From Monarcha castaneiventris obscurior (Eukaryota; Chordata; Aves; Passeriformes; Monarchidae), in the NCBI GenBank assembly GCA_026261815.1, contig JAMPIT010000258.1, forward strand, positions 9,787,501-9,851,500: DNA of 64,000 nt. The letters are read 5' to 3'. A program made the position numbers and the translations under genes. The notes beneath the pieces are model-generated. The model worked only from the letters and a program-made list of their open reading frames with translations. It ran no database searches and was not told the DNA's origin. Of the stretch, positions 21,601 to 33,600 are shown piece by piece; the first letter of the stretch is position 1, and each line of letters starts with the position of its first letter.

Positions 21601-24600
21601 TGCTGCCGGCGGGTGGGTTTGTGGGGTGGGATGTTTGTGCAGGGGCTGAGAAAGGAGCGGGTGAATCTGGGGGGCTGTGTGGGGCTGGTACTGACAGTGT
21701 GGGGGGCTCTAATGGCAGTTTGTCCCCATGTCTGGGGCAGAAAGACGCCTGCTGGGATCTGGCTGGAGCCGGCTTCACTTGTAAGGGGTGGCTCCTGGAT
21801 TGCCATGTCCCTGCTCTGTCTCCAGATGGGTGTCCTGGGGGAAGAGGGTCCCCATTTTTCTTGGGGTGTGGTGACACAGGTATTGCTCTGCAGGAAGGGA
21901 AGGGACAGCCCAGGGTCCTTGGGAACTGTCGTGCTTGGCCTGGTGGGATTTTTCGTTCAGGACTCTCCTGTCCTCTGTTTGAAGGGTCTGGGTATCTGTG
22001 GGGGCACTGTGCCCCCATCCTCGGGGGCTTGGAGGAGTGAGAAGCAGCTGGGGTGTTGCTGCCACGAACTGCTGAGGTCCCTGTTATCCCAAAAACCTGC
22101 CTGCCTGGCTCTCCCCTCTGCTCCAAAGTCCCCTCTGGCTCTGAAAGAACCTTTCTTCTCGAGAAGGGAGGGGGATGAAGGAGGCTTACCCAGTAGCCCC
22201 CCACCCACCAGAACATGGGGTCCAGGCAGTTCACCTTTATTTATTTATCTTTGGGAGGTGAGCGCAAAACCTCTTGCTCTTCCTTTTCCCTTCCTTGACA
22301 GCTTGGTCAGCTTTTTTGGGCTGGAAAATTTTGCTAATTAACCCAAAGAGACTGGAAGACTCTTTACAGATGGCTGTGGCTTATCTGCCCCTATCCATTT
22401 TGCTTTGCTTTTCAACTTATATATTTTTTTATTTCCTAGAAAGTGGGGTGTTTTTTTTCCCCCCTCTCTTTTTTTTTTTTTTTTTTTTTAACTTGGACAT
22501 ATCTACGGACTTAGGGAAGGGGCTCTTTTTTGTGTGTGTTTTAAATGTTATTTGGCGGCTGGGAGGGGGCAGCGCCAGGGCCCAAGAAGAGGGTTTTATT
22601 ATCTGCCTCTCCCTCGGGCCTGGAAAAGTGGTCTGAGTTCAAAAAATTCATTTCTTGCCTGAATGAAGCCAGCAATGTGGAAAAATTTCACCATTCAGAG
22701 GGGGATGAATGTATGTTTCAACCACACATTAAGTGACATTAGCAAGCAGTGGAGTGCCTAATGTGGCCATTTTTCACAGCAGCCAACAGAGGGGGTGATT
22801 AGCATAATTAGTACAGGCAGCCCTATACATATGGAAATGGCAAATGCCTAAATGCCAACACCAGTGGAAATTTATGTCAATGCTGACAGGAGTCTTAGCG
22901 GTGAATAGTTCCCAACTGAATCCCCTCTCCCCCCCCCCCCCTTTTTTTTTTCCCCCTCTCTCTTTTTCGGGGGTCGCGCTGTCCCCTCGGCGCTGGCCGG
23001 GGCGGTGCGAGCTCCCGGCTGCCCCCCTCCCTGTGCTGGGAACCGCCGCCCCCCGATTTGGGGTAATAAAGACATTAATTTAGCTTTGCTGTTAAACAAA
23101 AGAGTTCGGCCGGGGCCGGCGGCTGGGGAGCTGGCCCCAAACGGGCCCTTTCAGCCCCTCCGCCGCTGGCTTTTTGAAGGCATCCCCGTCTTCTGCCGCC
23201 CCTCTTGACTTAGCCGGGAGCCCCTTCGCTGGGGCTGGGTTTAGTCGGAGGTGCTGGGGCGGCGCCGAGCCCTCGCCCGTCCCTTCGTGCTGCTGGGGGC
23301 ACCCATCTGTCACGCAGCTGCCCCCCTTCCCGGAGCAGCCGTGGGGTGAATGGGGCCGGGAGGACGTGTTTTGACAGGATGAGGCCGCCGGGCTTTTGGC
23401 GAGGCTGGCGGTAGCGGCCGGGACAGGTAAAAATGGCTCTTTCAGTGTGCCCTGGGCGAGACTTCCTCCGGAGCAGCATGGGTCCTTTCACTGCCTCCCT
23501 AATCCAGCTAATCCGCCCCACAACACTTTGAAGGTGGCCTCCGGCTTGCACGCCGCTCAGCACGGGGAAGCTGCAGCCGAGGGATGCTTGGGGCGGTGCC
23601 TCGGGACCCCCTCCCACCGGGATACGGGATGGTGCTTGAGTTGTGGGATGGTTCTGGCATCCCTCTGAAGCCCCCGGGGCTCTAATCACCCAGGGTGCGC
23701 ATCTCTGCCAGCGGGATGCACTCAGTCTGTGCCAGTGTTTGCCCCCGTGGGTGCCTCTTGTAGCAGGGGGGATGCTGCAAAGGGGGTTCCCCATGGGGAT
23801 GGGTTTTCCCAGGGGATCTCAGCCTGACCTTGCCCCACTCCCAGCTGTGCCTTTGTGGTGGTTTCCAACCCTAGCACTGGGATGTTGTGCTGTGGAAAGG
23901 GGGCTGCTCGTCAAATCCCTTGCTAGTGGGCCCAGCTGGAGCTGGGGTCAGGGCTGCAGCATCCCCTGTCATCAGCTGTGCACCAGCCCAATCTGGGACT
24001 CAACAACATTTGTTGCCACATCCCGTAGCCCCATTACGCCAAGCAAGACAGGGCCTGGTTTTCGGGGCCGAGCGAGAATGCATACCCTGGAGTGCTCCCT
24101 GCCCGCCATCCTGTCCCACCCAAGTCACCCAAGCGGTGACAACACTGGCAGTGTCCGGGTACCATCTGCAGTGTGGTGCCAGTGCTGTTGACCATGGTCT
24201 CTACCCACCCTGGGGGGACATAGAGTGCTCTTTGCAGCATGTGTCTCCTGGGGAGACACCGGTGCCTCTCTGTGGTCCCCAGCACCTCCCACATCCCTCC
24301 CTCGCCTTCACCCTTGCCAGGCGGGGAGGGCTCAGTGTGGGGCTGGCAGCCTGCCCCGACCCACTGCCCTCCCCGTGCCACCCAGACACGCTGCCCTGGC
24401 ACACTCAGCCCGCTGCCCCCCACCCTTGGGTGCTTGGAGACGGGGCACCGCGGGGTTTGTCCAGCTCCTGCCCTGGGAGAGCACGGTGGGAGGTCCCCTT
24501 GCTGTCATAACCGGCCGCGGCTGCGAGGGGGCCAGCCCCGGGCTGGGGGGCTTTGCAACTGCGCCGTGGGCAGCAAGGGCTGGCATGGGCTCATCTGACC

Positions 24601-27600
24601 CCAAACCCTCTGAGATGAGTCAGGGAGGTTCTGGCTGCCCCTGGGGGTTATGTGGAATGAGCTGGGATCAGTGAGCTTCCAGGGCAGGGGGGAAACACAG
24701 GGGCTGAGACTGTCTTGGCTGGAGCAGCTGAGGGCACGAGTTGGTCCCACTGCGTGAGGGTGAGCTGGCTGCAGTGCCGGCTGTGGGTCCTGTGCCAGGA
24801 GGGTTTGGGGGGCAGTGGCAGGGGGATGGCTCAGGCAGGGTGGCCGAGAAGGGGGCAGGGAGGCTCTGGCCCTGCTCTGTAATTTTGTGGCAGATGCTGT
24901 AATTACGGGGAGGGCTCCCCCGGCATGGCCCGTGGATGGGCGGCAGCCGCACACGCAGCCGCCCTTGCTGCCAGGGACCCTGTCCCATCCTTGGCATCCA
25001 CTCTCCCTGCTTGGGCAGGGCAGGAGCCTGCTCTGCACCCCGGGTGTTTGGAGTGCAAGTGGGTGTAGGGTCCTAATCCACCATCCAGCCTGAACTGCTC
25101 TGAGCCTGCACCCCGTGACCCCCCCAGTGTGAAACCTTCAGCCAGTGGTACCAAGGAACAGTGCCCACCCCAGCAAGGATGCTCCTGCAAGGCATGGCTG
25201 CCTCGGGGGACTGTCCTGCCCCCAAGCCCTGCTGTGGGATTTTGGGGGGCATGTGGGGGTCCAGGGCAGTGAAGCCAAACCCTGTCGGGGAGCAGAGCAG
25301 GCTGTTAGTAAGCAGGACCGGACGCCTGATTGGAACCAGAGAGCCCTTTGCATGAAAAAGCCAAGGGCTCCCTTTGTTAATTGGAATTAAAAAAAAAACC
25401 AAAAAAACCAACAACAACAAAAAAACCCCAACACAACAACAACAACAACAACAACGAGAAAAGGAAGATTTTACATACAGTTCCTCATTAACGTGCTCAT
25501 TGTTGGTATGGGGGTGCCCCCCCAGCCCGCTGCCCGGCCGGGGGGCTGCGTGCGGCGTGGGGCATCTCGCCCCGCTCCCGGGCTGGCCGGCCGGCGGGCG
25601 CGCGCCCGTTTGAAGTGTCCTTGGCAGCCCTGTGTGCGCTGCCTTGTCTTTTCATGTTGCTCTTTGGTTAATTAGGGTGTTGGAATTTGAGGCTTCCTCA
25701 CGGCCTTTGAAGCTTGCTGACGGCTCGCAGTGCCCTGTTCCAAATTAACACTAATTACAAGGGACGGCTTTTTATTTTCTCTCTCTCTCTCTTTTTTTTT
25801 TTTTTTTCCTCTCTTTAATTTTTTGGGGGGCTCGCCCCCACCCCATGCTTGCAGATGTGTGGCTCCTCCCGCAGCCGTGCTGGGCGGAGATGCCGGCAGG
25901 GCGTAGCAGGATGCATCCCCCGGGAGCAGCAGCGCTGTCGGGCACCCCCTCATCGCTGTGTCCCACCTCCCGCCCGGGCTCGGCGTGGGTGGCATGGCTG
26001 AGATCAGAGCAGCTTGGCGCACCTCCTGCCCGACCTCCCAGCCTGCTGGGAACGGGATGGGCATCCCGCTTCCCCCCACCTCCCCGACACCCACCCTCCC
26101 TGTGTCCTCGTCCCCTCGCCCTGGGTGCTGCTATCCCCTCTGACACACACACAAAAGCCGCGGCCATGTCCCCCCCCCCCCCCCGTCCCTGGCACAACCT
26201 CCATCCCAACTGGCATCTGATGGACACCAGCTGCTCCCTGGCCCAGCCAGGAACAATAAAGATGCTTTGCCCTCCCCGTTCCCAAAAAGCAGGGGAAAAA
26301 AAAAAAACCAAAACACCAACCCATATAATAAGTCATTAAAAGGGAAGATTCTGCTCCTTATTTGCGGTCTCGCTCCGGCCTCCTCAGTGCTGGCGGGGGG
26401 CCAGGCCCGCCGGGGCCCCCGCCTCTCGCTGAGGGAACGTCCTGGTGCAGATGAATCGTGACCTCCCCCCGCTTTCCTGGGGCTGGGCGGGAGCTGGCCT
26501 CGCCCCTGCCAGCAGCACTGCCTTGGGATGCATCCCATGCTGGGCATCCTGGGGTACCCCAGTGGGTGGCATTGGGATAGGGGCTACACCCCAGATGTGC
26601 CAGGGCAGCATCCCTCCCGCCCTGGGCAGGGGGCTGGGAGCAGGGCAGCCAAGTACTGCACTTGGGAGGGGTCTCTGGATCCGCTTCCCACCCTCCTCCG
26701 GGCTGTGTTGTCTCCCCTTTGCTACTCCAGGAGGGATGGGAGCCCCACATTCAGAGGGGATGGGCACAGCTGTCCCCGGGATGGTGCTCAGCCACACAAA
26801 ATGCCATGCAGGGTTTGGTCCCAGCCCCAGCCACGTTGGCTGGGAGGGGATTCCTCTTCCACGCCGAGGCAGCCGCAAATGAAGTCGGCGGCTTCAGCTG
26901 GAAACCTTGGCCCTGCTGTGCTCGGAGCTCTCCTGCTGCTGAAGGGGGACATATCCTAGAGCCTCGGCAGGGAAGAGTGATGTCCCCAGCACCACCTCCC
27001 TCCCCCATCCCCAAACCTCTCCTGGGGCAGCCTACACCTGCAAGAACTTTGGGGTGTCTGCCTCTCCCTGCACTCATTCCTGGCCTGCCTTGGGGTACCA
27101 TGCAGGAGCTGGGCTAGCTTGGGGTGCCCTCAGTTTCACTTCCTATGTCGTGGGCTGGTTTTGGGCATCTGCAGCACCCACCACAGTGCACGTGTGGGAG
27201 TGGACAGGTTGGGTCCGCTCTGCTTCACCAACTATCTGTCTGTGGGTTTTTTCTGGGGAAAGCAAATCCAACAAGCTGTTCTGGTGCTGGGTACTGTGTT
27301 GGTGGGAAGGGGGATGCCTGGTCCAGTGTCCTCAGGTGGTCCCTCTTTGGATCCCTTGGGTGTGAGCACCCAGAGAATGCAGCAATTGGGGAACCCCACA
27401 CCAAGAAGCCCCTGTGAGTTAATGTGGCACCATCTGATCCTGCGCAGCCTTGATTCTGCTCATCCCATTCCCTGGGCATCCCGATGGGCAGGACAAATTG
27501 GTGGGATGGGAGCTCTGCTTGCCCTGGCACTGACAGGGCACATCATGGTCCCCTCCACAGCGGGCAGCCGTGTGAGCCAGGAGCTGCGCTACACCAAGGA

Positions 27601-30600
27601 GAAGTTGGGCGAGGAGTCCGTCTACACCTCCCAGATGTTGATCCAGACCCCGAAGAGGGATGGGGATAATATCCTGACGCAGGAGGCCCTGCAGCTCCAC
27701 CTCGAGGCGGCCCTGGCCGCCAGCAAGGTTCAAGTCTCACTGTACGGAAAGTGAGTCCGGCTCCAGATGGGGGACGGGGACCCCTGCCGTGCCCTGCACA
27801 TCCCTCTACCCCTTGTCATGTCCCCTGTGGGATATGCCCATTCTCAGCTGCTCCTCCTGCCTTTCCAGATCGTGGGATTTGAACAAGATCTGCTACAAGT
27901 CGGGTGTCCCCATCATTGAGAACGGCATGATCGAGAGGGTAAGTGCTGGTCACGGATGGCCCCCCGGAGCCCCCAGGGGATCAGTCCATCAAAGAATGGC
28001 AGTGGACGGGCTGTGGTGGGGACAGGGCTTGTCAGCCCCAGGTGCTGTGAGGGCACTGCTGGCTGGATGTGGGAAGGCTCAGGTCTGGGAAGCCCAGCAA
28101 GGCTGGCGGAGACTGGGGGGGTCTGATCCCTCCCTGCTGACCCCTCACATCTCCCCCTACAGATGATAGAGAAGCTGTTCCCCTGTGTGATCCTAACACC
28201 ACTGGACTGCTTCTGGGAAGGCTCCAAGCTGCAGGGAGGCTCAGCCTATCTCCCGTGAGTGTTTGTGTGGGACTGTCCTGAGGTGTGGGGGGCCATGGGT
28301 GGGAGCAGGAGCTGGGGATGCTGCTTAGGGGCTGTGCTTGACCTCCCTTTGCAGCCTCCAAGGTGCCTCGGTGCTGCTGCAGCTTGTCCTGCTCGGCCCC
28401 AGGTTGGTCCCACCACCATTGCTGTCCTGCTGGGTCAACACCCTGGGGATGGGTGCCTGTCCTCCCCTGCCTGGCCTCGGTGGCACAGGTAGGGCTGCAG
28501 TGCTGCAGGGGGGCTGCAGCCCGCAGGCAGGAGCTGCCCATCCAACTCCTCGCACCACGGTGGTGGGGCTGGGGACCCCGGGCTGGGCCGGGGGAGCCTC
28601 CCCCACATTCCTTCTGTTTACGCGTGTGTTTGTCCGGGAGAGCTGGGGCGGCTTGTGCATTGTCAGCAAACGCAGCCCCGTGCTTTCTCATGCTAATGCT
28701 GCTCTGAAAGCTGCCCCTTGCCAAATAGATGAAATAGTGGCCTTATTCAGGCTGCTGCGGACGGGAGGAGGGGGAAGGGGCCGCAGCATCCCCAGCCAGG
28801 ACTAGGGGGCTGGTTTTGCTCCCCCCGACACCTCAGGTTCTCCCCATCCCAGGCTGGGGAACTGCCGGGAGCAGGAGCAATGGGGCTGGGGTGTCTGTGC
28901 CCAACGGGATGCTGGTGGCATCGCCTGCCGGGGTGGGCAGCATCCTGGGGCTGGGGTACGTGGCAGGCAGGGTGGCACCGGAGCAGCGATGGGACTCCTC
29001 TCTCCTCGCAGCCGAGTGAACGGGTGCCCGGGCGGGCACCCCGGCTGAGTGCTGGCCAGCCCATGGGGACTCGTCCCCCTTTTTAACGCCGAGGGGTGAG
29101 CGGGGCGGGAGCTGGGAGAACAAAGAGCAGCAATCTATGGAAAGACAAAAGGATTTGCCCTGGCTCAGTGAAGCAAGCGAAAGCAGATAAAAGGGGCTCT
29201 CTTTGGAAGCAGCAGCAGCTCCGGTTGGTATGTGGGAATCTCGAGCGGCCGGCTCTGGCCCAGCCAGCCTTCATGAATTATTAGGCTGTGTTTCTCCCCA
29301 GAGCCCACACTTGCTCGGGGCTTTTTCTTCCCCTCTTTGGAGCACTGGGCTGGGTTATTGGCTTTTTTGTGTGTCCTTTCTGTCTTAAAAAAGAAGCCAA
29401 GTGAGGCTGGAAGCTGGCCCCCAGCTCCCCAGGCTGGGGTGGAGGGAGCAGAGCATCTGCAGGCAGTGGGAAAAACCCTTTTCCTGGGTATCCAAGTCCC
29501 GTGGGGTCCTGCTGGACCTCCAAGAACCTACTCCACACCCAGCTCCCAGCACTGTGCTGAGCCCCCAGGACCTCTGCTGAGCCTCAAACTCTCCAACTTG
29601 GGGGGAAAATGGCAGGAAGGGCTGTAAGGGATACCGGGAGCTATTGCCTGCCTGCTCGCCTCTATCAAGATGTTAGCCCACGGGCAGTAATCGGCCTGAC
29701 TGCTCACACAAAGCGGGGCCAGGCAGCAGGGCCGGCTCCCCCCGCTTTGTCCCGGACTAACAGGATCAGGCACGCTACTTGACTCGGGGCATGGCCCGCT
29801 GCGGTGCACAGGGCACGGGGGATGCTGCGGGCGGCCCCGGAAGGGGGTAAGGGATGCGCTGGGGACTGATGCTGCTCCTCTGCATCCTCGCATCCTGCCT
29901 TTGAGGGCACCCCCAGCGCCCGCAGGATGGGTTGGCAGTGGTGGTGGTGGTACTGCATGTGGTTTTGGCATCCCCCATGACTCCAGTGCTGCTCTCTGCC
30001 CAGGGGCCGCCCAGACATCCAGTGGAGCAACCTGGACCCTCTGCAGCTGATGGAGGAGCTGGGGCAGTTCACATCCTTGGAAGGCTTCAAAGAGCTGCTA
30101 GACAAGGCAGAGGTGGGACAGGCTTACATGGAGCGGCCCTGCCTGGATCCCCGGGACCCCCAGTGTCCCCCCAGTGCCCCCAACAAGCAGAGCCAGCAGG
30201 TGGGTCACAGTCCATGAGGACCAGCATTGGGTGTGGGGGCTTACTGCTCTCCTGCCTGCCCCACGATGCTGACACCTCCCCTCCACCTGCAGAGCCCCGA
30301 CATCCCGGCCGAACTCTCGGGGGGCTGCCATGGCTTCTCCAGGAAGTTCATGCGCTGGCAGCAGGAGCTGATTTTAGGCGGCACGACCAAAGACTCCCAG
30401 GGCAAGCTGCTACGGTGAGAGCTGCTGTGGTGTGGGCACCCCCAGGCACAGGGCAGGACAGCTGCCCTGGCTGCAGGAGGGGCTGTGGGGCTGTCTGGGA
30501 GGTTGGTGTGTGGGGCCAGTGAGCAAGGCAGCGCTTTGGAGCAAGGCAGGGCAGGGGGGCAGGATGCCTGGGTCCTCTCCTGGGTGTCTGGATGGGGACG

Positions 30601-33600
30601 GTTGCCGTGGGGTGGGGGATGGACCCATTTCTGCATCCTGGGGCGCTGCAGCCGGTCCCAGCGAGGTGCGTGCCTGTCCCCCAGCGCCGAGGCCCTGCAG
30701 ACCATGTTCCTCCTCATGAGCCCCCGGCAGCTCTATGAGCACTTCAAGGATGACTATGAGATCCATGACATCAGCTGGAGCGAGGAGAAGGCGGGAGCCA
30801 TCCTGGAGGCCTGGCAGAGGAAATTTGTGGAGGTGAGAATCGGGAACAGCCCCCACATGGGGCTGGGCAGGGGTGAGCCTGTGCATGGCATCCCTCTGTG
30901 CCCGGGTTTTCATGTGGCCACAGGTCCTGGCACTACTCTCTTGTGGTCCAGTGGGTCCCTGGGGACTGTCAGTGGCGATGCTGACACCCTGAATGGCTCT
31001 GGGGCGGGTGTACTGTAGAGCAGGGGGGTCCTGACTCCTCTAATGGAGTGCACCTCTGGCAGCTGGCACAGGACTCCATCCCTCCCAACGCCACACAGAG
31101 CGTCCACGCTTTCTCCACCACCACGCTCAACGACATCATGAAGTCCTTCTCTGATGTCAGTGTCATCCGGGTGGCTGGGGGCTACCTCCTCATGGTGAGT
31201 GTGCCCCTTCTCTCAGTCCTCCACCATCCCTCCATCGCCCCCCTGTCCCTGCTAACCCACTGTGCTCTTCCAGCTGGCCTATGCCTGTGTCACCATGCTG
31301 CGGTGGGACTGCTCCAAGTCCCAAGGGGCTGTGGGCCTGGCTGGGGTCCTGCTTGTGGCTCTCTCCGTCGCCTCTGGCCTGGGGCTTTGCTCACTGCTGG
31401 GCATCTCCTTCAATGCAGCCACCACCCAGGTATGTGCTGGGGGAAGAGCTGGGTACTGTGAGGTGGGCAGGACCCTGGGGGCTCTGGGGTGGCCAGGTCC
31501 CCTCTCAAATGGTGGCCATGTCCCTCTACTGATGCCAACTGCTCTGTGGCAGGTCCTGCCCTTCCTGGCCCTCGGCATTGGTGTGGATGACATGTTCCTC
31601 TTGGCTCACGCCTTTACTGAGACAAGCCAGCACATCCCCTTCAAGGTGAGCACTGAGCGCTGCCCGGAGGCTTCTTGGCTTCCTCCTGCCTCCGCAGGCT
31701 TCCTCCTCCTCTCACCACCCCTTCTCTGTCCCTGCAGGAGCGGACGGGCGAGTGTCTGAAGCGCACAGGAACCAGTGTGGCTCTCACCTCTGTCAGCAAC
31801 ATGATTGCTTTCTTCATGGCAGCCCTGGTGCCCATCCCTGCCCTGCGCGCCTTCTCCCTCCAGGTAGGGCCATGGTCCCTTTCCAGGGTATGGGAAGGGA
31901 TGGCCGGACCCTGCTCTGATGTGTGTCCCCCAATACCTGCAGGCTGCAGTGGTTGTGGTGTTCAACTTCGCCATGGTGCTCTTTGTTTTCCCTGCTATCC
32001 TGAGCCTGGACCTGCACCGCCGGGAGAAGCGCCGGCTCGACATCCTCTGCTGCTTCTACAGGTACCAGCGCCGGGCTGGCTGGGATGGGTCTGACCCCAT
32101 TGTTCTCTCTGTCACTGGGGCAACTAAACATCTCTTCCTCCTCTCTCTGCTTCTTCACTCTCTCCACGCAGCCCTTGCTCCTCACGGGTCATCCAGATCC
32201 AGCCCCAAGAGCTTGCTGACGCCAACGACAACCATGCTTGCCACCCATCTCCTTATGGGCACCCTGGCGTGGCCACCAGCACCCAGATCACCACCACTGT
32301 GCAAGCCTTCACCCGGTGTGACCCCTCAGGCCACCACATTGTCACTGTCTTGCCACCCACCTCCCAGGTGTGCACCTCACCTGCCGTTCTCCTGCCACAC
32401 ACTGACCCCTTGGGCTCGCAGGTCTTCGCCCCATCCAGCTCCACCCGGGATCTGCTGTCCCAGCTGGATGAGGCCAAGGGCGGGCGGGAGTGTGTCCCCC
32501 TGCCCTTCTGCCGCTGGAGCCTCGCTGACTTCGCCCGGGAGAAGTACGCCCCGCTCCTCCTGCGCACCCGGACCAAGGTGAGGTGGGGGCGGCCCTGATG
32601 GTGCCACTCAAGGTGGGTGAGTGGCACAGGACCCTGCCTGACCCCCCTGCTTTCCCCACAGGCAGTAGTGGTGGTGCTGTTCCTGGCGCTGCTGGGGCTG
32701 AGCCTCTACGGCACCACCATGGTGCATGATGGCCTCTACCTGACGGACATCGTGCCACGGGACACCAAGGCACACGCCTTCATCTCGGCCCAGTTCAAGT
32801 ACTTCTCCTTCTACAACATGTTTATTGTCACCAAGGGTGGCTTCCACTACCCGGGTGCCCAGGCTGCCCTGCTGAGCCTGCACCAGGCCTTCAGCACCGT
32901 CAAGTACGTGGTGCGGGAGGGCAACCACGACCTGCCCAAAATGTGGCTCCATTACTTCCAGGACTGGCTGCGAGGTGAGGGACATGTCTCTTCTCCATGA
33001 CCTCCCCTGCCTGACAGTCCTTTCCCCAGCCTGCATGCTCCCCACTGTCCTGGGAATGCCTTGCCTTGTGTGCAGTACCCTGGGGAGAGTGGTCCCAAGG
33101 TGCCCAGCACTGGAAACTGAGTTCTGGGGTTTCTGTGTGCCCATCCCTCTGGCACCATACTCCCTGGGTCACACGGGGTGGTGTGCAGGGTGGCGTGTCC
33201 CCAGGGATATTCACCCCCCATGCTGCATCCCCAGGGCTCCAGGCCACCTTCGACAGGGACTGGCAGGCTGGGCGCATCACCCATGACAGCTACCGCAACG
33301 GCTCTGAGGATGGGGCACTGGCCTACAAGCTCCTCATCCAGACTGGCAACAAGAAGGAACCCTTCAACTTCAATCAGGTGAGTAGTGACAGGGCTGGGCT
33401 GACTGGGCTGGGGATGACTCTGCCTCAGCTGCCCAGCTCATGCCCGCTCCTGGTCTCTCCTGTAGCTGACCACGCGGCGGCTGGTGGACGAGAATGGCAT
33501 CATCCCCCCCGACACCTTCTACATCTGCCTGACAGTGTGGGCCAGCAACGACCCCCTGGGCTTTGCCGCCTCCCAGGCCAACTTCTACCCCCCACCCCCG

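Larger units (their letters stand above)
17723..27560 (+). other. PTCH2: PTCH2 intron 2 (9.8 kb), regulatory-rich
   Basis: The largest intron of the gene; no exon of another gene is seen in it. The first 500 bp continue the CpG island. It carries a poly-T tract (18597-18623), a CAA-rich simple repeat (25389-25455), an exact Gli motif (21588-21596), and AT-rich islands at 20765-20890, 22290-22890, 23060-23110, 25620-25775 and 26265-26360 that look like candidate conserved elements. The remaining sequence is GC-rich and unremarkable. Confidence 0.75.
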
